Of a DNA stretch of 64,000 nt, positions 18,434-26,625 are shown one piece after another. The stretch is taken from assembly GCF_008704495.1 (NCBI RefSeq), contig NZ_CP023699.1, positions 4,030,001 to 4,094,000 on the forward strand, given 5' to 3'. The translations under genes were made by a program, and so were the position numbers. The notes beneath the pieces are model-generated. The model saw nothing but the letters and a program-made list of their open reading frames with translations, did not search any database and was not told where the DNA came from. The first letter of the stretch is position 1. Every line of letters starts with the position of its first letter. This DNA is from Streptomyces kanamyceticus. GTDB taxonomy: Bacteria > Actinomycetota > Actinomycetes > Streptomycetales > Streptomycetaceae.

Positions 18434-19207
18434 ATGCCGGACCGTAGCCGCCCTTCGTCTCCACCGCAGGACTCCGATTCCCAGGGACCGAAGTCCCGGG
18501 GCTCGGGCCAGCAGGGAACGGGCAAGGACGACGACAACCCCTTCGCGCCGCCGCCGGAGGGGACACCGGACAAGCCCTGGCAGCCGCGCCGCCCCTCGGG
18601 CGACTCCCACCAGGACGGCGAAGGATCGGGCTCCCCCTGGGGCAGCCAGTGGAGCGACCGGCAGCCCGGCCGCTCCCAGGGCGGCTTCGGCGAGCGCCCC
18701 GGCCAGCAGAACGGCCCCGGCCAGGAGGGCCCGTCGGGCTCCGGCGGGGGCGGCGGCGGTGGCATGCGCTGGGACCCGACCGACCCGGCCCAGCGCCGCG
18801 CGCGCTACGCCCTGCTCTCCGGCATGTGGGGCTTCTTCTTCGCGCTCTTCGGCTGGCGGTACGTGGCGCTACTGCTCGGCGCGCTCGCGCTGATGTGGGC
18901 CATCCAGTCGCTGCGCGCCAAGCGGCGCACCCCCGACCCGACGGCCGCCGCGCCCACGGGCCCCGACGGCACACCGCGCACCGACAAGACGCCCACCACG
19001 ACGCGGCCGCAGACGACGGCGGCGATCAGCGGCCTGGTGACGGGGGCGCTCGCGCTGGCCATGGTGGCGGCCACGTTCACGGCGCAGCTGGTGTACCGGG
19101 ACTACTACACGTGCGTGGACGACGCGCTCACCAGCGCGTCGAAGCAGTCCTGCGAGGACCTGCTGCCGAAGCCGCTGCGCCCGCTCCTGGGCGAGCAGGA
19201 CGACTGA
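18434..19207 (+). CDS. membrane protein with long disordered N-terminus
   Basis: 257 aa. The first 130 residues are Ser/Gly/Pro/Gln-rich with a GGGGGGG run and probably unstructured. Two close membrane segments follow ([20 protein letters not shown] and [16 protein letters not shown]) and a third later ([20 protein letters not shown]), with a short cysteine-containing tail ([20 protein letters not shown]). Its place next to purN is conserved in Streptomyces as I recall; function is unknown. ATG 18434 is used; upstream in-frame TTG codons have no ribosome site. Confidence 0.8.
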   Translation: MPDRSRPSSPPQDSDSQGPKSRGSGQQGTGKDDDNPFAPPPEGTPDKPWQPRRPSGDSHQDGEGSGSPWGSQWSDRQPGRSQGGFGERPGQQNGPGQEGPSGSGGGGGGGMRWDPTDPAQRRARYALLSGMWGFFFALFGWRYVALLLGALALMWAIQSLRAKRRTPDPTAAAPTGPDGTPRTDKTPTTTRPQTTAAISGLVTGALALAMVAATFTAQLVYRDYYTCVDDALTSASKQSCEDLLPKPLRPLLGEQDD

Positions 19208-19235
19208 GGCTCCGCCGCGCCACGAAGCTCCTTAC

Positions 19236-19270
19236 GGGCCCGTTCACCCCGAGCCGGGGTGGGCGGGCCC
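19236..19270. terminator. bidirectional terminator overlapping the DUF6350 3' end
   Basis: A 15-bp stem (19236-19250 with 19256-19270, two G-U pairs) and loop GAGCC lie between convergent genes. The arms overlap the last codons of the minus-strand gene. Confidence 0.75.
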
Positions 19271-20995
19271 TTCGCGTTCCGGCTCCTCCGGAAGGACTCC
19301 CGACGCTTCCTTCAAGGCGCGCCAGCGGGCCTCGCGTTGGGACTCGTCGTGCCAGGAAGGCGCGGGGGCGTCGGTACCAGTACCGGTATCCGCGAAGTCG
19401 TACAGCTCGAAGCTCACCGGAGCCGGTGCGGCGGGCTCGGCGGGCGAGGCGTCCGCGGGGGTGCGACGGCCTGGCCACGGCAGCCGGACCTTCGGCACCC
19501 GCACACTCATCCGTACGCGAGGCATCGGTACCCGAACCCGCGCGAAACGAGGAAGACGCAGAAGACGCCGCCGCAGTGAAGGCGCCCCCGCGAGCCCCTC
19601 CCCCACGGGCTCCACGGACTCCACGGGCCCGTCCGCCACGGACCCCTTCGGCGCCGCAGGCTTGGGCTCCCGCAGCCGCCACGCCCGCAGCGCCAGCGCC
19701 CCCGGCACCCCGACCAACGCCGACCAGCCGAGCGCCGCCGCCCCCGTCTGCCACCACACGGGCCCGAAGTCGGCGAGCACGGCCGTGCCCATCGGCCCGC
19801 CCGCGAGCGCGCCGAGCACCGCCGTCGCCGCACCGCACACGGCCGCGGCCGCCGCCGCGCCCGCGGCCGTCCGGCCCCGCGACCACGCCTCGTCCCGCTC
19901 GCCGAAGGCCGGGGCCGCCACCCGTACCGTGCACCACGCGACCATGAGCCCTGCCGCCACGGGCACCGCGGCGGCGGTCCAGGTCAGCGGCGATCCCGGC
20001 CCCTCCGGAGGCACCGCGGCGAGCAGCGGGAACGGCGGGAGCAGCGGCCCCGCGCCCACGGACAGCGGACCCGCCACCGTCCCCGTGCCCAGGGCGAAGC
20101 CGGGGCCGAGTCCGTAGGCGGCGCCCCACACCGCGGCGTTGGGCACCAGCGCGAGGGCGAGCAGAAGCACCGCGAACCGCCCCGACCACACGTCCGTGAC
20201 CTGCGCGAACGACTCCCGCATCGGGCCCGCGTGCAGCACCAGGGAGACCGCGACGAGCAGCGCACCGCCGCCGACGAGCACCAGCGTCGCCGCCGCCCCT
20301 GCCCGCGCGAGGGCCAGTGCCCGCCTGCGCACGAAGAAGCCGCGTACGAAGAGCGCCCGCACCCCGCCGGGCAGCGCGGTCAGCGCCCGCCGCAGCGATA
20401 CCGGTAGCGGCCCGCGCGGACGGCCGTGCGCCGTCCACACCCCGAACCCGGCCGCGACCACCACGAGCACCGGCAGGTGCACGGCGGCGCCGACCCAGGA
20501 CGCGCTCAGCTCACCGCCCGCCGAGTAGAGCGTCGCGGCCGCGCCGACCAGCAGATAGCCGGTGACCACCCCGCACCACGCGGTGCGCACCGCGTGCCCG
20601 CGCCCCTCGGGGGCCGCCGCGTCCCTGGCCGCCCGGTGCACGAGCCAGCCGGGCAGGACGACGAGCAGCAGCGGCGTGACGCCGACCGGCGCGGGCACCC
20701 CGGAGAGCGTGTCCGTCCTGATCAGCTCGGTGCCGTGGGCGAGCAGCCAGAGCGCCGCCGCCACGTGCAGGGCGCCGCCGGGCCCGCTGTCCGGGTAGGG
20801 CGAGCTGATCCACAGCACCATCACGAGGACGGCGAACGAGCCGAGCCCGAGCCCCGCGGCGACGGCCCCGCCGACGACACAGGTGGCAAGACCTGGCGAA
20901 CGGTCACCCGCCCGTTCGGTCAGCGGCAGCGACTTCGGCTGTAGCTGCGGCTTCACGGGCGGCGGCGAGGCGCTGGGGTCGGTCGTTCGGTTCAC
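19244..20995 (-). CDS. large multi-pass membrane protein, DUF6350-like
   Basis: 583 aa with about ten hydrophobic segments spread over residues 40-420, followed by a basic Arg/Pro/Val tail ([20 protein letters not shown]) and an acidic C-terminus ([18 protein letters not shown]). No transporter signature was recognised. The start is set at GTG 20995 (VNRTTDPSA), preceded by GGGAG at 9 nt; the frame stays open to an ATG at 21061, which would add 22 residues. It is divergent from the HTH/sigma-like fusion gene. Confidence 0.75.
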   Translation of the reverse strand: MNRTTDPSASPPPVKPQLQPKSLPLTERAGDRSPGLATCVVGGAVAAGLGLGSFAVLVMVLWISSPYPDSGPGGALHVAAALWLLAHGTELIRTDTLSGVPAPVGVTPLLLVVLPGWLVHRAARDAAAPEGRGHAVRTAWCGVVTGYLLVGAAATLYSAGGELSASWVGAAVHLPVLVVVAAGFGVWTAHGRPRGPLPVSLRRALTALPGGVRALFVRGFFVRRRALALARAGAAATLVLVGGGALLVAVSLVLHAGPMRESFAQVTDVWSGRFAVLLLALALVPNAAVWGAAYGLGPGFALGTGTVAGPLSVGAGPLLPPFPLLAAVPPEGPGSPLTWTAAAVPVAAGLMVAWCTVRVAAPAFGERDEAWSRGRTAAGAAAAAAVCGAATAVLGALAGGPMGTAVLADFGPVWWQTGAAALGWSALVGVPGALALRAWRLREPKPAAPKGSVADGPVESVEPVGEGLAGAPSLRRRLLRLPRFARVRVPMPRVRMSVRVPKVRLPWPGRRTPADASPAEPAAPAPVSFELYDFADTGTGTDAPAPSWHDESQREARWRALKEASGVLPEEPEREGPAHPGSG

Positions 20996-21144
20996 CCGGC
21001 CATGCTCCCAACGACACGCGCTTTCTTCCCGTAACAGGCGAATACCGGATGTGTCACTCAAGATACGTTTATGTACTTTTTCGTACGGCGGAACGGCTGC
21101 GCCCGGCCGTCCGCCGCACGTCGGCCCACCGTGCGGAGAGTCCG

Positions 21145-22446
21145 ATGCCCCAGAGCCCTGCCACGCCTCTGCCGTCCCCCAAGGAACGCCGCAGGCTGCG
21201 CGAGGCGAAGTCGCTGAGCCAGGCCGATGTCGCCGCGAAGGTGGGCGTCACCCGCGAGACCGTGCGCTCGTGGGAGACGGGCCGCACCAGCCCGCGCGGC
21301 CGCAAGCGCGACGCGTACGCGAAGCTGCTCGACGCGATCGCGGACGAGCAGTCCGCGGTAGTCCGGACGGCCGAGCCCGCGCCCCCGTCCGAGCCCTCGG
21401 CACCACCGGTGGTCGACACCCCGGCCCCGAAGCCGAAGCCGAAGAACGGCACCCCGCACAACGGCTCCGCCGCGGACCGCGGCAGATCGCGGACCCGGCC
21501 CGAGCCCACCGCCAAACGCGCGTCGAAGCCGCGGGCCACCCCGCGCGACTCCCGCAAGCTCCCCCACCGCGGCCTGGCACCGGTCGGCGCCCGGCGGACG
21601 GCCCCCGCGTCACCCGGGCCGGAAAGCTCCGAGCGGTCGGATCAGCCCTCCCTCACCCCCGCACAGGCCTTCGACGCGCTCTGCGCCCACTGCGCCCCCA
21701 GCCTCGTACGCCAGACGTATCTGCTCACCGGGCACAGGACCCTCGCGCGGGAGTCGGTGGAGCGGGCCTTCCAACTGGCCTGGCAGCGCTGGCCCGAGGT
21801 GGCCGTCGACCGTGACCCGGCGGGCTGGGTGCGCGCGGCGGCGTACGAGTACGCGATGTCCCCCTGGCACCGCTTCCGGCCCAGCCAGCGGCACCCCGAC
21901 GCACCGCCCGCCGAACCTGCCGACCGCGCCTTCCTCGCCGTACTCCTCAGCCTGCCGCCCGCGCAGCGCCGCACGCTGCTGCTCTACGACGGCGTCGGGC
22001 TCGACCTGCCCGAGACCGCGGCCGAGACCGAGGCGAGCACGCCCGCCGCGGCCAACCGGCTCCTGCACGCGCGCGAGGCGGTCGCCGAACGCCTGCCCGA
22101 ACTGGCCACGCCCGACGCGCTGCACCGGCGCCTCGGCGAACTGGGCGGCGCGGAGAAGCTGGGCACGCCGAAGGCCGAACGCATCCGCACCGGCAGCGAG
22201 CACCGCGCCCGCTTCTGGACGCGCACGGCGATCGCCTTCACGGCCCTGATCATCGGCGCGACGGCCCTCACCCTGAGAACGGCCCCCACGCACTACGAGC
22301 CCCCGCAGGCACCGGGCAAGGCCATCAGCGGAGTACCGGCCCGGATGGGCCCGGGCCCGCTCTCGTACGAGGAGACGGAACTCCGCAAGAAGCTCCGCGA
22401 GGAACTGGCCAGCGGCCCGGAACGCCTGACCCCGCGGCCGGAGTAG
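21145..22446 (+). CDS. fusion of XRE HTH, ECF-sigma-like regions and a membrane segment
   Basis: 433 aa. Residues about 10-62 are an XRE HTH ([20 protein letters not shown] then [15 protein letters not shown]). A Pro/Lys-rich linker follows. Residues about 170-250 look like sigma-70 region 2 of the SigE/ECF type ([46 protein letters not shown]). Residues about 260-320 look like region 4 ([33 protein letters not shown]). One membrane segment lies near residue 355 ([19 protein letters not shown]) with about 55 residues beyond. The region 4 helix is degenerate, so true sigma activity is uncertain. ATG 21145 follows GGAGAG with 5-nt spacing. It could be a membrane-tethered regulator. Confidence 0.75.
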   Translation: MPQSPATPLPSPKERRRLREAKSLSQADVAAKVGVTRETVRSWETGRTSPRGRKRDAYAKLLDAIADEQSAVVRTAEPAPPSEPSAPPVVDTPAPKPKPKNGTPHNGSAADRGRSRTRPEPTAKRASKPRATPRDSRKLPHRGLAPVGARRTAPASPGPESSERSDQPSLTPAQAFDALCAHCAPSLVRQTYLLTGHRTLARESVERAFQLAWQRWPEVAVDRDPAGWVRAAAYEYAMSPWHRFRPSQRHPDAPPAEPADRAFLAVLLSLPPAQRRTLLLYDGVGLDLPETAAETEASTPAAANRLLHAREAVAERLPELATPDALHRRLGELGGAEKLGTPKAERIRTGSEHRARFWTRTAIAFTALIIGATALTLRTAPTHYEPPQAPGKAISGVPARMGPGPLSYEETELRKKLREELASGPERLTPRPE

Positions 22447-22454
22447 CCCCGTAA

Positions 22455-22498
22455 GGGGCGTGGGGAACTGCGCGCTCAGCCCCACCGGGCCCGCAGCC
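22455..22498. repeat. common Streptomyces intergenic sequence (GGGGAACTGCGCG type)
   Basis: GGGGCGTGGGGAACTGCGCG and the following CACCGGGCCCGCAGCC match, from memory, a sequence found after many genes in Streptomyces. Its 3' part also resembles the 5' edge of the 177-bp dispersed repeats in this window. Confidence 0.65.
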
Positions 22499-22508
22499 AA
22501 AAACAAAA

Positions 22509-22543
22509 GTGGGCCCGCACCTCAAAAAGAGGTGCGGGCCCAC
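22509..22543. terminator. bidirectional terminator, 15-bp perfect stem, A5 loop
   Basis: Arms 22509-22523 and 22529-22543 with loop AAAAA, between the convergent HTH/sigma-like gene and sucD. Confidence 0.9.
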
Positions 22544-22557
22544 AATCAACGGCTAGG

Positions 22558-23442
22558 TCAGCCCGCCAGGATGGCGCGCGCGAGCTTCGCCGTCTCGGTA
22601 GGCGTCTTGCCGACCTTCACGCCAGCGGCCTCAAGCGCTTCCTTCTTCGCCTGCGCCGTGCCGGAGGAGCCGGAGACGATGGCACCGGCGTGGCCCATGG
22701 TCTTGCCCTCGGGCGCGGTGAAGCCCGCGACGTAGCCGACGACCGGCTTCGTCACGTTGGCCTTGATGTAGTCCGCCGCGCGCTCCTCCGCGTCGCCGCC
22801 GATCTCGCCGATCATGACGATCAGGTCGGTGTCGGGGTCGGCCTCGAAGGCCTCGAGCGCGTCGATGTGCGTCGTGCCGATGACCGGGTCGCCACCGATG
22901 CCGACGGCCGAGGAGAAGCCGATGTCACGGAGCTCGTACATCATCTGGTACGTCAGCGTGCCGGACTTCGAGACCAGGCCGATGCGGCCCGGCTTCGTGA
23001 TGTCGCCCGGGATGATGCCCGCGTTCGACTGACCCGGCGTGATCAGACCCGGGCAGTTCGGGCCGATGATGCGGGTCTTGTTGCCCTTCGACTTCGCGTA
23101 CGCCCAGAAGGCGGCGGAGTCGTGGACGGCGATGCCCTCGGTGATGACGACGGCGAGGGGGATCTCGGCGTCGATCGCCTCGACGACGGCGGCCTTGGAG
23201 AAGGCCGGGGGCACGAAGAGGACGGACACGTTGGCGCCCGTGGCCTCCATGGCCTCCTTGACCGAGCCGAAGACCGGTACCTCGGTGCCGTCGAAGTCGA
23301 CCTTCGTGCCCGCCTTGCGCGGGTTCACGCCGCCGACGATGTTGGTGCCGTCACCGAGCATGAGCTTGGTGTGCTTCATGCCCGTGGCACCGGTCATGCC
23401 CTGGACGATGACCTTGCTGTCCTTGTTGAGGAAGATAGCCAT
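22558..23442 (-). CDS. sucD: succinyl-CoA synthetase (ADP-forming) alpha subunit
   Basis: Forms succinate and ATP/GTP from succinyl-CoA in the TCA cycle, as a complex with SucC. 294 aa, usual length. Visible are the CoA-binding [40 protein letters not shown], the [15 protein letters not shown] segment and the phosphorylated His in [10 protein letters not shown]. It lies 21 bp downstream of sucC; the segment GAGGGACAG before ATG 23442 is the ribosome site. Confidence 0.98.
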   Translation of the reverse strand: MAIFLNKDSKVIVQGMTGATGMKHTKLMLGDGTNIVGGVNPRKAGTKVDFDGTEVPVFGSVKEAMEATGANVSVLFVPPAFSKAAVVEAIDAEIPLAVVITEGIAVHDSAAFWAYAKSKGNKTRIIGPNCPGLITPGQSNAGIIPGDITKPGRIGLVSKSGTLTYQMMYELRDIGFSSAVGIGGDPVIGTTHIDALEAFEADPDTDLIVMIGEIGGDAEERAADYIKANVTKPVVGYVAGFTAPEGKTMGHAGAIVSGSSGTAQAKKEALEAAGVKVGKTPTETAKLARAILAG

Positions 23443-23463
23443 GGCTGTTCTGTCCCTCGTCCC

Positions 23464-24642
23464 TTACTTCGCGGCCGCGAGCTCGGCGGCCTTGTCGGCC
23501 GCGCCGTCCATGGTGTCCACACGCTGCACGAGCGGGTGGTTGGCGTCGCTCAGGATCTTGCGACCCAGCTCCGCGTTGTTGCCGTCGAGGCGCACGACCA
23601 GCGGCTTCTCGACCTTCTCACCCTTCGAGGCGAGCAGCTCGAGAGCCTGCACGATGCCGTTGGCGACCTCGTCGCACGCGGTGATGCCACCGAAGACGTT
23701 GACGAAGACGGACTTGACGTCCGAGTCGCCGAGGATGATCTCCAGGCCGTTCGCCATGACCTCCGCGGAGGCGCCGCCACCGATGTCGAGGAAGTTGGCG
23801 GGCTTCACGCCACCGTGGTTCTCACCGGCGTACGCGACGACGTCCAGGGTCGACATGACCAGACCGGCACCGTTACCGATGATGCCGACCTCGCCGTCGA
23901 GCTTGACGTAGTTGAGGTTCTTGGCCTTGGCGGCAGCCTCGAGCGGGTTGGCTGCGTCCTTGTCCTCGAGGGCCTCGTGGTCGGGCTGGCGGAAGTCGGC
24001 GTTCTCGTCGAGCGAGACCTTGCCGTCCAGGGCCAGGATGCGACCGTCCTTGGTCTTCACCAGCGGGTTGACCTCGACGAGGAGCGCGTCCTCGGCGACG
24101 AAGGTGTCCCACAGGGTCACCATCGCCTCGGCCACGCCCTCGGCCACCTCGGCCGGGAACTTCGCCAGGGCCACGATCTCGCGGGCCTTCTCGATGTTCA
24201 CGCCGTCGACGGCGTTGACCGGGACCTTCGCGAGGGCCTCGGGGGTCTTCTCCGCGACCTCCTCGATGTCCATGCCGCCCTGCACCGACGCCATGGCCAG
24301 GAAGGTGCGGTTGGTGCGGTCCAGGAGGTACGAGACGTAGTACTCCGCCTCGATCTCCGGGGACAGCTCGGCGATCATCACCTTGTGGACCGTGTGGCCC
24401 TTGATGTCCATCCCGAGAATGTCCGTCGCACGAGCGACGGCCTCGTCCGGGTCGGCGGCCAGCTTCACGCCGCCGGCCTTGCCGCGGCCACCGACCTTCA
24501 CCTGTGCCTTGACGACCGACTTGCCGCCCAGTCGCTCGGTGGCCTCGCGCGCCGCCTCAGGCGTGTCGATGACTTCACCGGCCAGCACCGGTACACCGTG
24601 CTTGGCGAAGAGGTCCCTCGCCTGGTACTCGAACAGGTCCAC
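23464..24642 (-). CDS. sucC: succinyl-CoA synthetase beta subunit
   Basis: 392 aa. ATP-grasp fold: [20 protein letters not shown] at the N-terminus, [18 protein letters not shown] (nucleotide-binding Lys), [20 protein letters not shown] (metal-binding Asn/Asp) and the CoA-ligase domain with [23 protein letters not shown] and [13 protein letters not shown]. The start is GTG 24642 (VDLFEYQ), which matches the family N-terminus; the frame stays open upstream for 28 more codons of unrelated sequence. First gene of the sucCD operon. An inverted repeat GTGAC-N6-GTCAC about 90 bp upstream may be regulatory. Confidence 0.97.
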   Translation of the reverse strand: MDLFEYQARDLFAKHGVPVLAGEVIDTPEAAREATERLGGKSVVKAQVKVGGRGKAGGVKLAADPDEAVARATDILGMDIKGHTVHKVMIAELSPEIEAEYYVSYLLDRTNRTFLAMASVQGGMDIEEVAEKTPEALAKVPVNAVDGVNIEKAREIVALAKFPAEVAEGVAEAMVTLWDTFVAEDALLVEVNPLVKTKDGRILALDGKVSLDENADFRQPDHEALEDKDAANPLEAAAKAKNLNYVKLDGEVGIIGNGAGLVMSTLDVVAYAGENHGGVKPANFLDIGGGASAEVMANGLEIILGDSDVKSVFVNVFGGITACDEVANGIVQALELLASKGEKVEKPLVVRLDGNNAELGRKILSDANHPLVQRVDTMDGAADKAAELAAAK

Positions 24643-24949
24643 GCGCGTCCGTCCCTTTTCCGTGATCTCGCTGCGATCTCGCTGCTTTGGTGTCAGCTGT
24701 CTGCGTGGGCGTGCCGCGGAGGGCAACGTGACTGCGCTGTCACAAGGGAGGCGTAGGACGGAGTCCGGTACGCGGCATGTCCGTCTCGCAGGTTATCGCC
24801 GCGGGCCGTAGGTCCCTAAATCGCAGATCACATTTGGGCGGTGATGACTGTCACAGATCACCTGTTCCGCGGGCCGGGGGCGGCCCCTGCCGCACCAGGG
24901 GCCGCCCGTTTGCTCCAGTTAATCCAGTTGCTCCAGCTACTTCCCGCGG
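24643..24949. other. sucCD upstream region
   Basis: 307 bp between sucC and the next minus-strand gene. It holds the GTGAC-N6-GTCAC site, two CAGATCAC repeats (24825-24832 and 24855-24862 region) and AT-richer sequence likely to carry the sucC promoter. No gene was seen. Confidence 0.6.
24728..24743. promoter_or_regulatory. inverted repeat upstream of sucC
   Basis: GTGACTGCGCTGTCAC: 5-bp arms GTGAC/GTCAC with 6-bp centre, about 85-100 bp before the GTG start. It is reminiscent of a CRP-type half-site pair but the spacing is off (TGTGA-N8-TCACG), so the regulator is unknown. Confidence 0.35.
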
Positions 24950-25429
24950 TCAGGCGGTGTGCGGGGGGCCCGGCGTGATGTCGCCGGTCGCGCCGCGCAC
25001 TCCGGTGACGGCGTTGCCCACGAGGGCCCGGGCGTCGCCGACCGGGGTCGCGGGCTTGTCCTGGGCCGGGAGCTTGTCCCGGACCTGGTCGGCGTCGACG
25101 GTGGGTGCGGTGTCGACGGACTTCACCTTGGCGGCGGCACCGGTCGCGGCCTTCTTGACGTCGGGGAGGTCGCCCTTGACGTCCTGCACCGCGTCGGACG
25201 CCTGGTCCGGCACCGCGATGGAGTGCTGGGGCAGCTCGTCCGCGCTGGCGCGGATCGGCGCGGAATCCGCGGACTGCCCGGCACCGGCGAGGAGCCGGAC
25301 CGGCGCACGGCCGTCGAACGCCGCGGTGTGCAGATCGCCGTGCACGACGCTCACGTTACCGAGGGACCCGCTGAGGTGGACGGGCGCGGACAGGGGCCCG
25401 TGCCCGGTGCCGTGCTCGCCCGCGGTCAC
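24950..25429 (-). CDS. hypothetical protein
   Basis: 159 aa, rich in Ala, Asp, Pro and Val, hydrophilic, without signal peptide or membrane segment. The middle (DAVQDVKGDLPDVKKAATGA and AAKVKSVDTAPTVDADQVRD) may be helical. It has no known motif. GTG 25429 is preceded by GGGGG and lies only 26 bp after the VWA-gene stop, so it may be the last gene of the MoxR operon. Low-complexity composition keeps confidence moderate. Confidence 0.55.
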   Translation of the reverse strand: MTAGEHGTGHGPLSAPVHLSGSLGNVSVVHGDLHTAAFDGRAPVRLLAGAGQSADSAPIRASADELPQHSIAVPDQASDAVQDVKGDLPDVKKAATGAAAKVKSVDTAPTVDADQVRDKLPAQDKPATPVGDARALVGNAVTGVRGATGDITPGPPHTA

Positions 25430-25455
25430 GCAAGCCCCCTGCTACCGATGCGTGT

Positions 25456-26625
25456 TCATGTCCGGTTCCCCGCTGTCGTATCCGGTATGGGAAGTGGGCG
25501 CCTTTCGATCGCCGCGGCCATCACGTCGGGGAAGAGGTCCGGTGTGCAGGCGAAGGCCGGTGCGTCGAGGGCGGCGAGCGCCGCCGCGTGCTCCCGGTCG
25601 TACGCGGGTGTCCCCTCGTCGGAGAGCGCGAGCAGCGTCACGAACTGCACCCCGGACGCCTTCATCGCCGCGACGCGCTTCAGCATCTCGTCGCGTATGC
25701 CCCCTTCGTAGAGATCGCTGATCAGGACGACGATCGTGTCCGCGGGCCGGGTGATCTGCGACTGGCAGTACGCGAGCGCCCGGTTGATGTCGGTCCCGCC
25801 CCCCAACTGCGTACCGAACAGCACGTCCACGGGGTCGTCGAGCTGGTCGGTCAGGTCGACGACGTTCGTGTCGAAGACGACGAGCCGCGTGTTGAGCGAC
25901 CGCATGGAACCGAGCACGGCGCCGAACACCGAGGCGTAGACGACGGACGCGGCCATCGACCCCGACTGGTCGATGCAGAGGATGACCTCCTTCTTCACCG
26001 ACTGGGACGCCCGCCCGTACCCGATCAGGCGCTCGGGGACGATCGTGCCGTGCTCCGGCAGGTAGTTCTTGAGGTTGGCCGCGATCGTGCGGTTCCAGTC
26101 GATGTCGTGGTGCCGGGGTCTGCTGACCCGCGCGCTGCGGTCGAGGGCGCCGGTGAGCGTGGCGCGGGTCCGCGTCTCGAGCCGCTTCTCCAGGTCCTCG
26201 ACGACCTTGCGCACGACGGCACGCGCGGTCTCCTTGGTGGTCTCGGGCATGGCCTTGTTGAGCGAGAGCAGCGTCCCGACCAGGTGCACGTCGGCGTCGA
26301 CGGCCTCCAGCATCTCGGGTTCGAGGAGCAGCGTGGAGAGCCCGAGCCTGTCGATGGCGTCGCGCTGCATGACCTGGACGACGGACGAGGGGAAGTACGT
26401 CCGGATGTCCCCGAGCCAGCGCGCCACGGACGGCGCGGATCCCCCGAGCCCCGCCGAACGTTCCCGCCCCCGGGCGTCCTTGGCGTCCCCTCCCCCGTAC
26501 AGCGCGGTGAGCGCACCGTCCATCGCCGCGTCCTGCCCGGCGAGCCCGCACCCGGTGCCGTCCGCGTCACCCCCACCAAGCACAAGCCGCCACCGCCGCA
26601 ACCGCTCGTCCACCACTCCGCTCAT
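25456..26625 (-). CDS. VWA-domain protein of the MoxR/DUF5682 module
   Basis: 389 aa, cytoplasmic (no signal peptide or membrane segment). The N-terminal 190 residues are helical. The VWA domain has a complete MIDAS: D219-x-S221-x-S223 in CIDQSGSMAAS, T278 in LGGGTDINRAL and D304 in LISDLYEGG, so it should bind a divalent metal and a partner protein. VWA proteins next to MoxR ATPases generally act together as assembly or remodelling factors; what this pair works on is unknown. Start and stop context: ATG overlaps the DUF5682 stop by 4 bp. Confidence 0.9.
   Translation of the reverse strand: MSGVVDERLRRWRLVLGGGDADGTGCGLAGQDAAMDGALTALYGGGDAKDARGRERSAGLGGSAPSVARWLGDIRTYFPSSVVQVMQRDAIDRLGLSTLLLEPEMLEAVDADVHLVGTLLSLNKAMPETTKETARAVVRKVVEDLEKRLETRTRATLTGALDRSARVSRPRHHDIDWNRTIAANLKNYLPEHGTIVPERLIGYGRASQSVKKEVILCIDQSGSMAASVVYASVFGAVLGSMRSLNTRLVVFDTNVVDLTDQLDDPVDVLFGTQLGGGTDINRALAYCQSQITRPADTIVVLISDLYEGGIRDEMLKRVAAMKASGVQFVTLLALSDEGTPAYDREHAAALAALDAPAFACTPDLFPDVMAAAIERRPLPIPDTTAGNRT

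Noticed and set aside
24728..24743. CRP (TGTGA-N6-TCACA) site before sucC
   Set aside because: The arms are spaced by 8, not 6, and the last base differs; kept only as a generic inverted repeat.
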